Shown here in pieces: positions 54,642-63,727 of a stretch of DNA of 64,000 nucleotides (its first letter is position 1; each line of letters starts with the position of its first letter). The stretch is from an uncultured Paracoccaceae bacterium (GTDB taxonomy: Bacteria > Pseudomonadota > Alphaproteobacteria > Rhodobacterales > Rhodobacteraceae). The notes under the pieces were generated by a model, which did not search any database, was not told the DNA's origin, and was given only the letters and a program-made list of their open reading frames with translations. The stretch spans positions 124,001 through 188,000 of the forward strand of contig CANMMF010000003.1 in NCBI GenBank assembly GCA_947498985.1. Direction: 5' to 3'. The translations under genes were made by a program, and so were the position numbers.

Positions 54642-55250
54642 TTACGGCCCGGCGGCCTCATTTGCGAGCAGCTGCCAGCGCGCCTGCATCTTGCGGAATT
54701 TCTCGGGATTGGCGCTCAGCACCAGATCGGGATCGACGCGCACGGCAAAGCCCCGGTTGAGTGCGGCGAGCGTCGTGGCGCGCACGCAATAGACGCCGTC
54801 GAGGCCACAGATCTCAAGCTCGCCCACCCCCAGTTCGGCCAGCAAGTCGTCAAGATCCGGTTTGTGAAACCCGTCCTGCTTGTTTTTCTCGAGGATGTGG
54901 TCGGCGCGCTTGGCAATCCCGGGTTGCAGCGCCGTGCCCGGGCTGGCGGGCAGGCCCGCGCCGCCTGACGCGATGCCGAGCCCGACACCCATCGCGGTGC
55001 GCCAGATATGCTGCAGCGCAACCACCGGCTCTCCGCGCGCCTTGTAGGCATCGGCCCGGTCCAGAATGCGCTGCAGCGTCGCTTCGCCCTTATCGGGGAA
55101 TTTCTCGAGAAACCCCGATTGCATGTCCACGATGAGCAGTGCGCGACCGCTGCGGGCGTTCGGGATGGCCCGGCCCTTCGACACGGCGCCCAGACGCCAG
55201 AGCCCAACCCCGGCGGCGGCAACGCCGGCGCCTATGACATACGGCCACAT
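54642..55250 (-). CDS. Membrane-anchored isochorismatase-family cysteine hydrolase
   Basis: 202 residues. An N-terminal hydrophobic segment (YVIGAGVAAAGVGLWRLGA) precedes an isochorismatase-like domain: ALLIVDMQSGFLEKF (aspartate), VVALQHIWRTAMG and GLDGVYCVRATTLAALNRG, with the nucleophilic cysteine near residue 154. An extra anchor is unusual for the family. It overlaps the marR gene (TGATG), so the MarR protein probably controls it. Substrate unknown. Confidence 0.83.
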   Translation of the reverse strand: MWPYVIGAGVAAAGVGLWRLGAVSKGRAIPNARSGRALLIVDMQSGFLEKFPDKGEATLQRILDRADAYKARGEPVVALQHIWRTAMGVGLGIASGGAGLPASPGTALQPGIAKRADHILEKNKQDGFHKPDLDDLLAELGVGELEICGLDGVYCVRATTLAALNRGFAVRVDPDLVLSANPEKFRKMQARWQLLANEAAGP

Positions 55251-55714
55251 CAGTGGGCCTCCTTTCGGTTTTCGGCCCGCAGCATCGCGTGGCATTCGCG
55301 CGCCAGCGCGAGACTGGCGGCGATATCTGCATCGCTGAAGCGCGAGGCCAGCGCATCGACAAGCGCGGTTTCGCGCGATTGCACCTGCGACATGAGGGTG
55401 TTGCCCGCAGCTGTAATGCCGATCAGGGGCGAGGATTTGTGCCGCGGGTTGTCCTGCTTTTCGGTGTACCCCGCCGCATGGGTTTCGTTCACCATCACCT
55501 GGACATATTGGCGCTGGATTTCCAGTCGGCGGGCAAGCTCGGGCACGCTGAGCGCGCCGTCGCGGTCGAGGATTTCAAGCACCGCGCGCATCCGCACGGT
55601 CAGGCCGGTGCCGCGCAGCCTCGCTTCGACCGCCGTCTCGATCTGTTGCATCAGCGGACGGCTGAGCCAGAGGAAGTCGTAAAGGGCGCGCGCTTTCTGC
55701 ATGGGCGCAATCAT
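55250..55714 (-). CDS. MarR-family transcriptional regulator
   Basis: 154 residues with the winged-helix of Mar[68 protein letters not shown]. Dimerisation helices flank it. It begins at ATG 55714 (or 55702). A perfect palindrome lies just upstream, probably its operator. It overlaps the isochorismatase gene downstream and is divergent from cmk. Confidence 0.9.
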   Translation of the reverse strand: MIAPMQKARALYDFLWLSRPLMQQIETAVEARLRGTGLTVRMRAVLEILDRDGALSVPELARRLEIQRQYVQVMVNETHAAGYTEKQDNPRHKSSPLIGITAAGNTLMSQVQSRETALVDALASRFSDADIAASLALARECHAMLRAENRKEAH

Positions 55715-55720
55715 CGCATA

Positions 55721-55739
55721 TTGACAAGTTGCTTGTCAA
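55721..55739. promoter_or_regulatory. Perfect 8-bp palindrome, likely MarR operator
   Basis: TTGACAAG-TTG-CTTGTCAA, dyad-symmetric with a 3-base spacer, seven bases upstream of marR. TTGACA could also be a -35 element, so binding would occlude the promoter. The size and symmetry are typical of MarR-type operators. Confidence 0.75.
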
Positions 55740-55803
55740 ATCCCTCTTGCAAGCCCGTTTGCCCTGCTCTACCTGCAGGACGTGTATCAGACTGAGGACG
55801 CGC

Positions 55804-56415
55804 ATGGGGATGACCATTGCCATCGACGGACCGGCGGCCAGCGGCAAGGGCACGGTCAGCCGCGCCATTGCGGCGCATTACGGCTTTGCGCATCTCGACA
55901 CCGGGTTGCTTTACCGGGCGGTTGGACGGCGTCTGCTGGACGGGCAGGATCCGGTTGAAGCGGCGCGCACCCTCGATGCGGGCGAGCTTGACGAGGACGC
56001 CTTGCGCACACCCGATGTGGCGCAGGCGGCCTCCAAGGTCGCGGCGATCCCCGAAGTGCGCCAGGCGCTGCTCGATTTCCAGCGTGCCTTTGCCGCGCGG
56101 GCCGGGGGGGCTGTACTGGACGGGCGCGACATCGGCACGGTGATCTGCCCGGAGGCGGAGGTGAAGCTGTTTGTCACCGCCAGCGCCGAGATCCGCGCCA
56201 AACGTCGTCATGCGGAGCTTGTGGACAAGGGGATGGACATCGATTTTGCCACCGTGCTCGCCGATGTGGAGCAACGCGATGCGCGTGACATGACCCGCGC
56301 GGATGCCCCGCTGAGGCCAGCCGACGATGCGGTTCTCATCGACACAAGCGTGATGAGCATCGCGCAGGCTGTGGCCGCCGCGCGGGCCGAGGTCGACGCG
56401 CGGAGCGGCGGGTGA
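55804..56415 (+). CDS. cmk: Cytidylate kinase
   Basis: A 203-residue kinase that phosphorylates CMP and dCMP. The P-loop is [15 protein letters not shown], followed by [12 protein letters not shown] and [35 protein letters not shown] with the CMP-binding RR. GAGGA precedes the ATG by five bases. It overlaps the acetyltransferase gene by four bases and precedes rpsA as in many Proteobacteria, but several genes intervene here. Confidence 0.96.
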   Translation: MGMTIAIDGPAASGKGTVSRAIAAHYGFAHLDTGLLYRAVGRRLLDGQDPVEAARTLDAGELDEDALRTPDVAQAASKVAAIPEVRQALLDFQRAFAARAGGAVLDGRDIGTVICPEAEVKLFVTASAEIRAKRRHAELVDKGMDIDFATVLADVEQRDARDMTRADAPLRPADDAVLIDTSVMSIAQAVAAARAEVDARSGG

Positions 56416-56954
56416 GCCGTGGATCGGTGACGCTGCGCGGCGCGCGCGTGGTTTTGCGGCCGCTGGGCCCAGGCGATGCGCAGGCGATGTTCGCCGGGCT
56501 CGCGGATCGAGAGGGCATGCGGCTGACAGGCACGACGCAGAGCTACAACGCCCAGGACGTGGCCGCCCATTGCGCGCGGGTTGTCCATGCCGGGGACCGG
56601 CAGGATTACGCGATCTGCCTGGGCGACACGGTGATCGGCGAGGCGATCCTGATGGACATGTCTGGCACCGAGGCGGGATTCCGCATCGCGCTCTGGGGGC
56701 ATGAATTTCGCGACCGTGGGTTCGGCAGCGAAGCGACGACGCTCCTGATGACACACGCGTTCGAGACGCTGTCGCTCACCAAGGTGCATCTGGAGGTCTT
56801 TGCCTTCAACCCGCGCGCCCGGCATGTCTACGAAAAGCTGGGGTTCCGCGAGGTCTGGCTGCGCGAGGATGCGCTGCAATGGGAAGGGGTGGCCACGGAC
56901 CTGATCGGCATGGAGCTGACGCCCGACAGGTTTGCCGCGCGACAGGGACGCTGA
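56412..56954 (+). CDS. GNAT-family N-acetyltransferase
   Basis: 180 residues starting at GTG, with GTGA overlapping the cmk stop. The RimJ/RimL-type GNAT pattern is clear: [17 protein letters not shown], then [55 protein letters not shown]. The target is unknown (ribosomal proteins or small molecules are possible). It is likely cotranscribed with cmk. Confidence 0.88.
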   Translation: MSRGSVTLRGARVVLRPLGPGDAQAMFAGLADREGMRLTGTTQSYNAQDVAAHCARVVHAGDRQDYAICLGDTVIGEAILMDMSGTEAGFRIALWGHEFRDRGFGSEATTLLMTHAFETLSLTKVHLEVFAFNPRARHVYEKLGFREVWLREDALQWEGVATDLIGMELTPDRFAARQGR

Positions 56955-57069
56955 GCCCGGGGCCGGGCAGGGTTTTCCGGACTTCGCTGGCGCTGGGATA
57001 CTCTTTAGGTTGTGATCGGGAGGCGCAGACGCGCCTTGTTGATACACCGATTTTCCGAAGGACGATTTC

Positions 57070-57297
57070 ATGGACAGCTTCATTTTCAAGACCACCAAGA
57101 CCGACCCGCTGCAGATGAGCCTTGGCACCGAAGAAGAGCCGATGGCGATTGTGGAGCGCGACCTTTTTCAGATCGAGCCGGTCGGGCCGGGCCACGCGGT
57201 CGATTCCTACCTCAAGATCGGGGATATTCAGGGCGAAAGCCTCGATGCAGTCGGTGGCAAGGGCTTTGCGACCTTCGAGGATCCACTGTTCGGCTGA
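57070..57297 (+). CDS. Small protein with an Hcp-like LKIGDIxGES motif
   Basis: 75 residues starting MDSFIFKTTKTDPLQ. AVDSYLKIGDIQGESLD near residues 43-59 matches the opening strand of type VI Hcp tube proteins (xFLKIxGIxGES). The rest of an Hcp (about 150 residues) is missing and the frame ends in FEDPLFG. There are no type VI genes nearby. It may be a decayed Hcp-like gene, a short member of a broader Hcp-like group, or a coincidence. AAGGACG lies before the ATG. Its neighbour is a frameshifted Hint-domain gene. Confidence 0.5.
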   Translation: MDSFIFKTTKTDPLQMSLGTEEEPMAIVERDLFQIEPVGPGHAVDSYLKIGDIQGESLDAVGGKGFATFEDPLFG

Positions 57298-57408
57298 GAT
57301 CCGCGTCGCACCGCCCGGACAGGCGCCGGGCGGACTTTTGGCGGCACAAACCCGACGCGAAGGAAGATCGCCCAGCCTGGGTGTGTATTTTTGCGACACG
57401 GGCGGGAC

Positions 57409-58504
57409 ATGGCCGATCTCATCTTCATCGGCAATCTGGCCGAAATCGACACAAACGAAAGCAACACGACGAACGAGAATCCCTCGGTCGTCTATCGAGA
57501 GTTTGTGCAATCCGAGATGCAGAACGTCTCGGTGGCGATCACCGACAATTTCGATGACGGCCTCACCTATGACGATGACGGCAATCTGACGCCGGATGAT
57601 TTCATCTACGATCTCGGAGAGGGGACCGTGACCAGCGGCCTCAATTCGCAAGGCCGCGACGAGGCGACGCTGAAAGGCCCCGATGGCGAACTGCAATCCG
57701 CCATCATCAGCGTCTACCAGACCCAGAACGGCGACACGTTCCTGCGCCTTCCGGACGGGTTTCAGGTTCATTCGGTCACCATCGACCGGATTGTCGCGGA
57801 CGGCTTCGACAGTATCGCCCGGAACGCAGGCAGCTCCTCGCGGGTGGTCTGTTTTGCAGCCGGAACGCGCATTGAAACCCCCACCGTTGCGCGGGTGGTG
57901 GAGGGGCTGTCCGAAGGCGACCTGGTGCTCAGTCTGGATCATGGGCCGGTTCCGATCCTCTGGCAACATGTCACCTCGCCGGAGGTTTCCGCGCGGACGC
58001 GACCGGTCCGGATCGCCAGAGGCGCGCTGGGGCGCGACATGCCACGCGAAGATCTCTTTGTGTCACGCAGCACCGGATCCTGCCGCGCTCTCCCATCGTG
58101 GCGCGGGTCTGCGCTGTGGAGAAGGTTCTTGTGCCTGCCTGCAAGCTCACCGGTCTCGCGGGAATTCGGCGGGTCGAGCCGCCGCCGGGCCTGCGCTACG
58201 TGCATTTCCTCTGCGCGCGCCATCACATCGTGCGGGGCAACGGCGCGCTGACCGAAACCATGTTGCCCGGCCCGCAGGCGCTGGCCGCACTCAACGGCCC
58301 GGCAACGGCCCGGCAGCGGCGCGGCTGAGCGCGTTTGCGGCACTCGGGGCCCGACCCTGCCGGCTGATCCCCGCGCCGGACCCCCTGCGCGACATTCTTG
58401 CCCGCCACCGCAGGAATGCGCGCCCGCTTGTGGGCCCGCCGAACGCGCGGGCCACGCATCGCGCCCTGCGCCGGTCGCCGGAAGCGCCCGCCCTGCTGCG
58501 CTGA
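57409..58504 (+). pseudogene. Hint (Hedgehog/intein)-domain protein, frameshifted
   Basis: The first frame begins MADLIFIGNLAEID and has about 145 acidic, beta-rich residues, then VVCFAAGTRIETPTVARVVEGLSEGDLVLSLDHGPVPILWQ, the Hint signature of many Roseobacter proteins. Translation then runs off at about 58065: FVS continues in the next frame as QHRILPRSPIVARVCAVEKVLVPACKLTGLAGI ... HHIVRGNGALTETMLPGPQALAAL. A second shift near 58310 would continue as FAALGARPCRLIPAPDPLRDILARHRRNARPLV. One missing C near 58065 restores the first join. Either the gene is decaying or the sequence has errors. Function of these Hint proteins is unknown. Confidence 0.75.
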
Positions 58505-58664
58505 GGCCGCAGCGCCTTGCCGCGTTGCGGCCCCGGCAGTTGCGGAACGGGCGGTTCTGCGCTCTGCGGGATCGACACACGCTGCTGTCTTGCCTGTCGC
58601 GCCGAAAGCGCCTATAGAGCGCGCGTCGACAAGGCGAAAACGCCGCGAAACAGGATATCGAGCA

Positions 58665-58694
58665 GGGTCGGGACACCACCGACCCTCTTTGTTT
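58665..58694 (+). terminator. Terminator or attenuator upstream of rpsA
   Basis: GGGTCGG / CCGACCC with a 7-base loop followed by TCTTTGTTTTG, 160 bases before the rpsA ATG. It could end the Hint transcript or act as an attenuator within an rpsA leader. The remaining 160 bases (58695-58854) contain no gene; TAAAGGAACATAG near the end supplies the rpsA ribosome-binding site. Confidence 0.7.
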
Positions 58695-58854
58695 TGCGGG
58701 TCCTTTCGGGATCGGACCGGGGTGCAGCGACGTGCAATGCCGCGCCCGTTTCCGGCCCCGAACGCGTTCCGCGCCACGTCGAACACGCAACGAAGACCGG
58801 CGGAGACAACCGCCCGGCCAGATAAAAACCGATGTAAAGGAACATAGACGCCAC

Positions 58855-60534
58855 ATGGCAAACGCAACCATGGAGGAGTTCGAGGCCCTCCTGAATGAAA
58901 GCCTCGAAATGGACACGCCCGACGAGGGCTCTGTCGTCAAAGGCAAGGTCATCGCGATCGAAGCGGGCCAGGCCATCATCGATGTCGGCTACAAGATGGA
59001 AGGCCGCGTCGAGCTTAAAGAATTCGCAAATCCCGGTGAAGCGCCCGACATCTCCGTCGGTGACGAGGTCGAAGTGTATCTGCGCTCGGCCGAGAACGCC
59101 CGTGGCGAAGCCGTCATCTCGCGCGAGATGGCCCGCCGCGAGGAAGCCTGGGACCGTCTGGAAAAGGCCTATGCCGACGACGCCCGCGTCGAAGGCGCGA
59201 TCTTCGGCCGGGTCAAGGGCGGCTTCACCGTCGATCTCGGCGGCGCCGTGGCCTTCCTGCCCGGCTCCCAGGTCGATGTGCGTCCGGTGCGCGACGCAGG
59301 CCCGCTGATGGGTCTCAAGCAGCCGTTCCAGATCCTCAAGATGGACCGCCGCCGTGGCAATATCGTGGTTTCGCGCCGTGCGATCCTCGAGGAAAGCCGC
59401 GCCGAGCAGCGCGCCGAGGTCATTGCCAACCTCACCGAAGGTCAGGCCGTGGACGGCGTGGTCAAGAACATCACCGAATACGGCGCCTTCGTCGATCTGG
59501 GTGGTGTGGACGGCCTGCTGCACGTGACCGACATGGCCTGGCGCCGTGTGAACCACCCCTCCGAGATCCTGTCGATCGGCGAGACCGTCAAGGTCCAGGT
59601 CATCAAGATCAACAAGGAAACCCACCGCATCAGCCTCGGCATGAAACAGCTGCAGGAAGATCCGTGGGATCTGGTGGGCGCGAAATACCCGCTCTCCTCT
59701 GTCCACAAGGGCCGCGTGACCAACATCACCGATTACGGTGCCTTTGTTGAGCTTGAGCCGGGTGTCGAAGGTCTGGTCCACGTCTCGGAAATGAGCTGGA
59801 CCAAGAAGAACGTGCATCCGGGCAAGATCGTGTCGACCTCTCAGGAAGTCGACGTGATGGTGCTGGAGATCGACAGCGCCAAGCGCCGCGTGAGCCTTGG
59901 TCTCAAGCAGACCATGCGCAACCCGTGGGAGGTCTTTGCCGAGACCCATCCCGAGGGCACGCAGGTCGAGGGCGAGGTCAAGAACATCACCGAATTTGGT
60001 CTGTTCATCGGGCTCGATGGCGAGATCGACGGCATGGTGCACCTCTCCGACCTCAGCTGGGACCAGCGCGGCGAGGAAGCGATCCAGGAATACCGCAAGG
60101 GCGATATCGTCCAGGCGGTGGTGTCCGAGGTCGATGTGGAGAAAGAGCGCATCTCGCTCTCGATCAAGAACCTCGGCGGCGACAAGTTTGCCGATGCGGT
60201 TGGCGGTGTGAAGCGTGGCGCGGTGATCACCGTTAACGTGACCGCAATCGAGGATGGCGGCATCGAGGTGGAGTACGAGGGCATGAAGTCCTTCATCCGC
60301 CGCTCCGATCTCAGCCGTGACCGGGCCGAACAGCGCCCCGAGCGCTTCTCGGTCGGTGACAAGGTCGATGTGCGCGTGACCAATATCGACAACAAGACCC
60401 GCCGTCTGGGCCTGTCGATCAAGGCACGCGAGATCGCCGAAGAGAAAGAGGCCGTGCAGCAATATGGCTCCTCGGACTCCGGCGCATCGCTGGGCGACAT
60501 CCTCGGCGCCGCGCTCAAGGGCGACGACGACTGA
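58855..60534 (+). CDS. rpsA: 30S ribosomal protein S1
   Basis: A 559-residue protein with six S1 (OB-fold) RNA-binding repeats, which brings mRNA to the 30S subunit. Repeats begin near EGSVVKGKVIAIEAGQAIIDVGYK, RVEGAIFGRVKGGFTVDLGG, AVDGVVKNITEYGAFVDLGGVDGLLHVTDMAW, HKGRVTNITDYGAFVELEPGVEGLVHVSEMSW, EGEVKNITEFGLFIGLDGEIDGMVHLSDLSW and RGAVITVNVTAIEDGG. The chosen ATG gives MANATMEEFEALL, the alphaproteobacterial N-terminus. It ends before a strong terminator. Confidence 0.97.
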   Translation: MANATMEEFEALLNESLEMDTPDEGSVVKGKVIAIEAGQAIIDVGYKMEGRVELKEFANPGEAPDISVGDEVEVYLRSAENARGEAVISREMARREEAWDRLEKAYADDARVEGAIFGRVKGGFTVDLGGAVAFLPGSQVDVRPVRDAGPLMGLKQPFQILKMDRRRGNIVVSRRAILEESRAEQRAEVIANLTEGQAVDGVVKNITEYGAFVDLGGVDGLLHVTDMAWRRVNHPSEILSIGETVKVQVIKINKETHRISLGMKQLQEDPWDLVGAKYPLSSVHKGRVTNITDYGAFVELEPGVEGLVHVSEMSWTKKNVHPGKIVSTSQEVDVMVLEIDSAKRRVSLGLKQTMRNPWEVFAETHPEGTQVEGEVKNITEFGLFIGLDGEIDGMVHLSDLSWDQRGEEAIQEYRKGDIVQAVVSEVDVEKERISLSIKNLGGDKFADAVGGVKRGAVITVNVTAIEDGGIEVEYEGMKSFIRRSDLSRDRAEQRPERFSVGDKVDVRVTNIDNKTRRLGLSIKAREIAEEKEAVQQYGSSDSGASLGDILGAALKGDDD

Positions 60535-60558
60535 GCCCGGGTGCTTTGACAGAACCGA

Positions 60559-60592
60559 AAGGCCCCGCCATCCGCGGGGCCTTTTGCTTTTT
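60559..60592 (+). terminator. Rho-independent terminator after rpsA
   Basis: AAGGCCCCGC / GCGGGGCCTT with a 5-base loop, then TTGCTTTTTG. Confidence 0.93.
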
Positions 60593-60616
60593 GAGGGCGA
60601 GTGCGATCCGCGCGGA

Positions 60617-61090
60617 TCACTCCGCGGTAAGCTGGCGGATCGCGGTGGCCCATTCCTCCACGTGGTAAGAGCGCGTGAGCTTGCCGTCGACCACCTCGTG
60701 AATGTCGATCGACATGATGTCAAAGCTCTTCCCGGTGGCCGGATCGATGCCGAAAAACGGGCCGACCGGGGTGCCCGTGGCGCGTCCGCGCACGATATAG
60801 CGATTGCCGTCCTGCAGAATCTCCTGCGGCTCCCAGGTGAGATCGGGCACAAGGCCGCCGAAGACCTGCAGGGTTTTCAGAAAGCCGTCGGCGCCGGGGC
60901 CGCCAAGCGGTGTCGGGGTGGATATCCAGTCCTCGATCATGACCGCGCGCACCTGCTCCGACGTGGCATCGGCCGGGGTGGTCAGCAGGTCGGCGTAGAA
61001 ACTGCGCACGACATCGATGTCGTCGGCAGAGGCGGGCAGGGCAGCGGCGCAGGCGATGGCCGCAGCGGCCAGTGTGGCGTTCAGGTTCAT
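60617..61090 (-). CDS. Exported SnoaL-like / ester-cyclase family protein
   Basis: 157 residues with a signal peptide (LAAAAIACAAALPASA, cleaved before DDIDVV). The mature domain has the cone-shaped SnoaL pattern: VRSFYADLLTTPADATSEQVRAVMIEDWISTP and KTLQVFGGLVPDLTWEPQEILQDGNRYIVRGRATGTPVGPFFGIDPATGKSFDIMSIDIHEVVDGKLTRSYHVEEW. These proteins bind small hydrophobic ligands or act as cyclases; substrate unknown. It is divergent from a LysR gene across an inverted repeat, so it is the likely target of that regulator. Confidence 0.82.
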   Translation of the reverse strand: MNLNATLAAAAIACAAALPASADDIDVVRSFYADLLTTPADATSEQVRAVMIEDWISTPTPLGGPGADGFLKTLQVFGGLVPDLTWEPQEILQDGNRYIVRGRATGTPVGPFFGIDPATGKSFDIMSIDIHEVVDGKLTRSYHVEEWATAIRQLTAE

Positions 61091-61155
61091 GGCGGGGTCC
61101 TTTCAGGTTGATGCCTGCGCTCTTGTGCCCGGTGGCGGATTTGTGCTGTAGATCA

Positions 61156-61176
61156 GAAGTATAAAAATCATACTTC
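61156..61176. promoter_or_regulatory. Inverted repeat in the SnoaL/LysR divergent promoter
   Basis: GAAGTAT-AAAAATC-ATACTTC, a 7-bp dyad with a 7-base AT spacer, containing the T-N11-A arrangement typical of LysR-type sites. It lies 21 bases before the inferred LysR start and 66 from the SnoaL gene. Confidence 0.65.
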
Positions 61177-61196
61177 GGCAAAACGGAGCAATCGCG

Positions 61197-62078
61197 CTGA
61201 CCCGGATCTCCCACCAGACGCTGCGGCGGCTGGTCTATTTCGCCACCATCGCCGAGGCGGGCTCCATCCGGCGCGCGGCCATGAGCCTTGGGCTGTCGGT
61301 GCCGGTGATGTCGGAGGCGCTCTCGGCGCTGGAAGACGAGCTTGGCGTCACGCTGGCCACCCGCTCCACCCGGCATTTCGCGCTGACGGAGGCGGGGCGT
61401 GCGGTGCAGGCGCGGGCCGCCGAGATCCTGCATCTGGCCGAAACGGTGACGGAGCGCGCGGAGGACGCGCAGGCCCTGTCAGGCACAGTGGCGGTGTCGG
61501 TGCCGGTTGAGCTCGCCTCGTTCTGGTTGCCGCGGCAGGTTGCGGCCTTTCGCGCGCGCCATGCCGCCGTGACCCTGCGCCTTGACATCAGCGACGACGT
61601 GCGGGATCTGCGGTTCGGGGCCATCGATCTGGCGCTGCGCACGCGCTACAGCGCGCCGCAGGCGCAGCGACATCCGGAGGCGCATCTGCCGCTGGCGCTG
61701 ATTGCCAGAACGCCGCCGGGTATATCCCGGGACACCGACGGGGTGCGGCTGGATATCCCGCTGATCGACAGCCGCCATGACCGTCAACTCATGCCCGTGG
61801 ACCGCGAGGACGGCCACGCGGTCCCGTTGCATTTTTCCGGCGCCATCGAGGTTAACAACCGCAGCGCCTCCATCGCAATGGTCACGCAAGGCCTTGGCGC
61901 GGCCACCGTTCTCAGGGCCTCGGTCGACGAGGCGCTCAGCCGCGGAACGCTGGTGCAGATCCTGCCGGATCTGGATTTCGGGGCGCTGGAACTGGGGTTC
62001 GTTTTCCGCGACCGGCTGCCTTCCCGGGAGGCGCGCGCCTTTGTGGCCATCGCGCGGGAATTGGACGCGTCGGGGTGA
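61197..62078 (+). CDS. LysR-family transcriptional regulator (CTG start inferred)
   Basis: About 293 residues. The DNA-binding domain reads [62 protein letters not shown]. It begins before the first ATG (61281), which would delete half the helix-turn-helix. No ATG, GTG or TTG precedes it in frame before a TAG; GGAG eight bases before a CTG at 61197 suggests that as the start. The C-terminal substrate-binding domain follows. It is divergent from the SnoaL-like gene. Confidence 0.8.
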   Translation: MTRISHQTLRRLVYFATIAEAGSIRRAAMSLGLSVPVMSEALSALEDELGVTLATRSTRHFALTEAGRAVQARAAEILHLAETVTERAEDAQALSGTVAVSVPVELASFWLPRQVAAFRARHAAVTLRLDISDDVRDLRFGAIDLALRTRYSAPQAQRHPEAHLPLALIARTPPGISRDTDGVRLDIPLIDSRHDRQLMPVDREDGHAVPLHFSGAIEVNNRSASIAMVTQGLGAATVLRASVDEALSRGTLVQILPDLDFGALELGFVFRDRLPSREARAFVAIARELDASG

Positions 62079-62310
62079 GCGATCGCGGCCCCGGGCGGCG
62101 CCGAATCGGGGGGTGACGTTGCGGCGCGACGGACATGCGCGGTCTGCTCCAATATCGGATCAGGGCGTTTATTTGTCATCCCGTCGCCCGCAAACCGCTG
62201 CGGAACTTGGATTTTCGCGCGTTGGACGGTTCCACAAGTTAGGAAGTTTGCGTATAGTCTGGGTCTATCAAGCGCCGTCGACAAGGCGTGTCTCAGGGGG
62301 ATGTGAGACC

Positions 62311-62592
62311 ATGATCAGGTCAGAATTGATCCAGAAGATCGCCGATGAAAACCCGCATCTGTACCAGCGGGATGTGGAAAGAATCGTCAATACGATCTTT
62401 GATGAGATCACCAATGCCATGGCCCGGGGTGACCGGGTGGAGCTGCGCGGCTTTGGCGCGTTTTCGGTCAAGAAACGCGATGCGCGCACGGGACGGAACC
62501 CGAGGACGGGGGAGTCGGTTGAGGTGGAAGAGAAACACGTCCCGTTCTTCAAGACTGGCAAGCTCTTGCGGGACCGACTGAACGGAAAGTAA
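62311..62592 (+). CDS. ihfB: Integration host factor beta subunit
   Basis: A 93-residue nucleoid protein that bends DNA with IHF-alpha. [62 protein letters not shown] with the intercalating proline in RNPRTGE, and [15 protein letters not shown] are typical. The upstream frame extends far but the family starts here. It lies three bases before lapA and is in the conserved rpsA-ihfB-lapA-trpF order, interrupted here by the SnoaL/LysR pair. Confidence 0.96.
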   Translation: MIRSELIQKIADENPHLYQRDVERIVNTIFDEITNAMARGDRVELRGFGAFSVKKRDARTGRNPRTGESVEVEEKHVPFFKTGKLLRDRLNGK

Positions 62593-62595
62593 CCC

Positions 62596-62955
62596 ATGCG
62601 CTACATTCGCTACGCCTTCCTCGCCGCTCTGGCGATTGTTCTGGTGACGGTGGCTCTGGCCAACCGTGGCGCCGTTACGCTGAACTCGCTGCCCGAGGGG
62701 CTGGCGGCGATCCCGGGGATGGGCTGGCTGGCGGTCTCGATCCAGCTGCCTTTGTTCATCGTGATCTTCGGCGGCATCGTGTTCGGTCTGCTGATCGGCT
62801 TCGTCTGGGAATGGTTCCGCGAGCACAAGCACCGTGCCGAAGCCGCGCGCAAGAAGGCCGAGGTCAAGAAGCTGGAGCGCGAGCTGAAGCGCACGCAGGA
62901 TGAGCGCGACAAGGACAAGGACGAGGTTCTGGCGCTGCTCGACCAGGCCAGCTGA
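62596..62955 (+). CDS. LapA-domain membrane protein
   Basis: 119 residues: two membrane helices ([19 protein letters not shown] and [23 protein letters not shown]) followed by a charged coiled-coil tail ([38 protein letters not shown]). This is the LapA (lipopolysaccharide assembly protein A, DUF1049) architecture, linked to LPS regulation in E. coli. It is directly after ihfB. Confidence 0.88.
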   Translation: MRYIRYAFLAALAIVLVTVALANRGAVTLNSLPEGLAAIPGMGWLAVSIQLPLFIVIFGGIVFGLLIGFVWEWFREHKHRAEAARKKAEVKKLERELKRTQDERDKDKDEVLALLDQAS

Positions 62956-62985
62956 CCGCGCGCAGTTTGCGGCAGATGAAGGGAA

Positions 62986-63050
62986 GGGGGCGCTGCCCCC
63001 TCTGCCGCCGGGGCGGCATTCACCCCCGAAGTATTTCCGAACCAGAGAAG
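62986..63050 (+). repeat. G/C-hairpin intergenic repeat, copy 5
   Basis: GGGGGCGCTGCCCCC, then GCCGCC / GGCGGC, then CCCCCGAAGTATTTCCGAACCAGAGAAG (first 20 bases CCCCCGAAGTATTTCCGAAC). It occupies most of the gap between lapA and trpF, ending 14 bases before trpF. Confidence 0.85.
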
Positions 63051-63064
63051 CACAGGGACCGCGC

Positions 63065-63727
63065 GTGAGCGACATTCGTGTGAAAATCTGCGGTCTGACG
63101 CGCGCCGGGGACGTGGCCACCGTGGTGGAGGCCGGGGCGGCTTATGCGGGCTTCGTGTTCTTTGCCAAGAGCCCGCGCCATGTGTCGGTCGAACACGCGC
63201 GGGATCTGGCGGTTCTGGCGCCACCGGGGCTGGCCAAGGTGGCACTTGTGGTCAATGCGGACAACGACGCGCTGGACGCCATAACAGGTGGCGTGCCGCT
63301 CGACATGCTGCAGCTTCACGGCAGTGAGAGCCCGGCGCGGGTGTCCGAGATCCGCGCCCGCTACGGCCTGCCGGTGATGAAAGCGGTTGGCGTGGCAGAG
63401 GAGAACGATCTGGAAAAGATCGCTGTCTACGCGCAGGTCGCCGATCAGATCCTCATCGATGCCAAGCCGCCGAAAGACGCCGATCTGCCCGGCGGCAACG
63501 GGCTGGCCTTTGATTGGCGGCTGATCGCGGGCAAACGCTGGGCCAGGCCCTGGATGCTGGCCGGCGGGCTCACACCTGAGACGGTGGGGCTGGCGACCCG
63601 GATGACCGGGGCGCAACAGTTGGACGTGTCCTCCGGCGTCGAAGCGGCGCCGGGGCAGAAGGATCCCGCGCGCATCGCGGCCTTTGTGACCGCGGCGCGG
63701 GACGCACAACTGGTGCCGAAGCTCTGA
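63065..63727 (+). CDS. trpF: Phosphoribosylanthranilate isomerase
   Basis: A 220-residue TIM-barrel enzyme of tryptophan synthesis. It has the N-terminal [11 protein letters not shown] (catalytic cysteine), [48 protein letters not shown] and the late [10 protein letters not shown] and [16 protein letters not shown]. The start is a GTG at 63065, directly after the repeat. trpB, often next, is not in this window. Confidence 0.95.
   Translation: MSDIRVKICGLTRAGDVATVVEAGAAYAGFVFFAKSPRHVSVEHARDLAVLAPPGLAKVALVVNADNDALDAITGGVPLDMLQLHGSESPARVSEIRARYGLPVMKAVGVAEENDLEKIAVYAQVADQILIDAKPPKDADLPGGNGLAFDWRLIAGKRWARPWMLAGGLTPETVGLATRMTGAQQLDVSSGVEAAPGQKDPARIAAFVTAARDAQLVPKL

Noticed and set aside
58612-60852. 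746-residue open frame on the minus strand
   Set aside because: Mirrors rpsA in the antisense frame; no domain pattern and runs through a terminator and two other genes.
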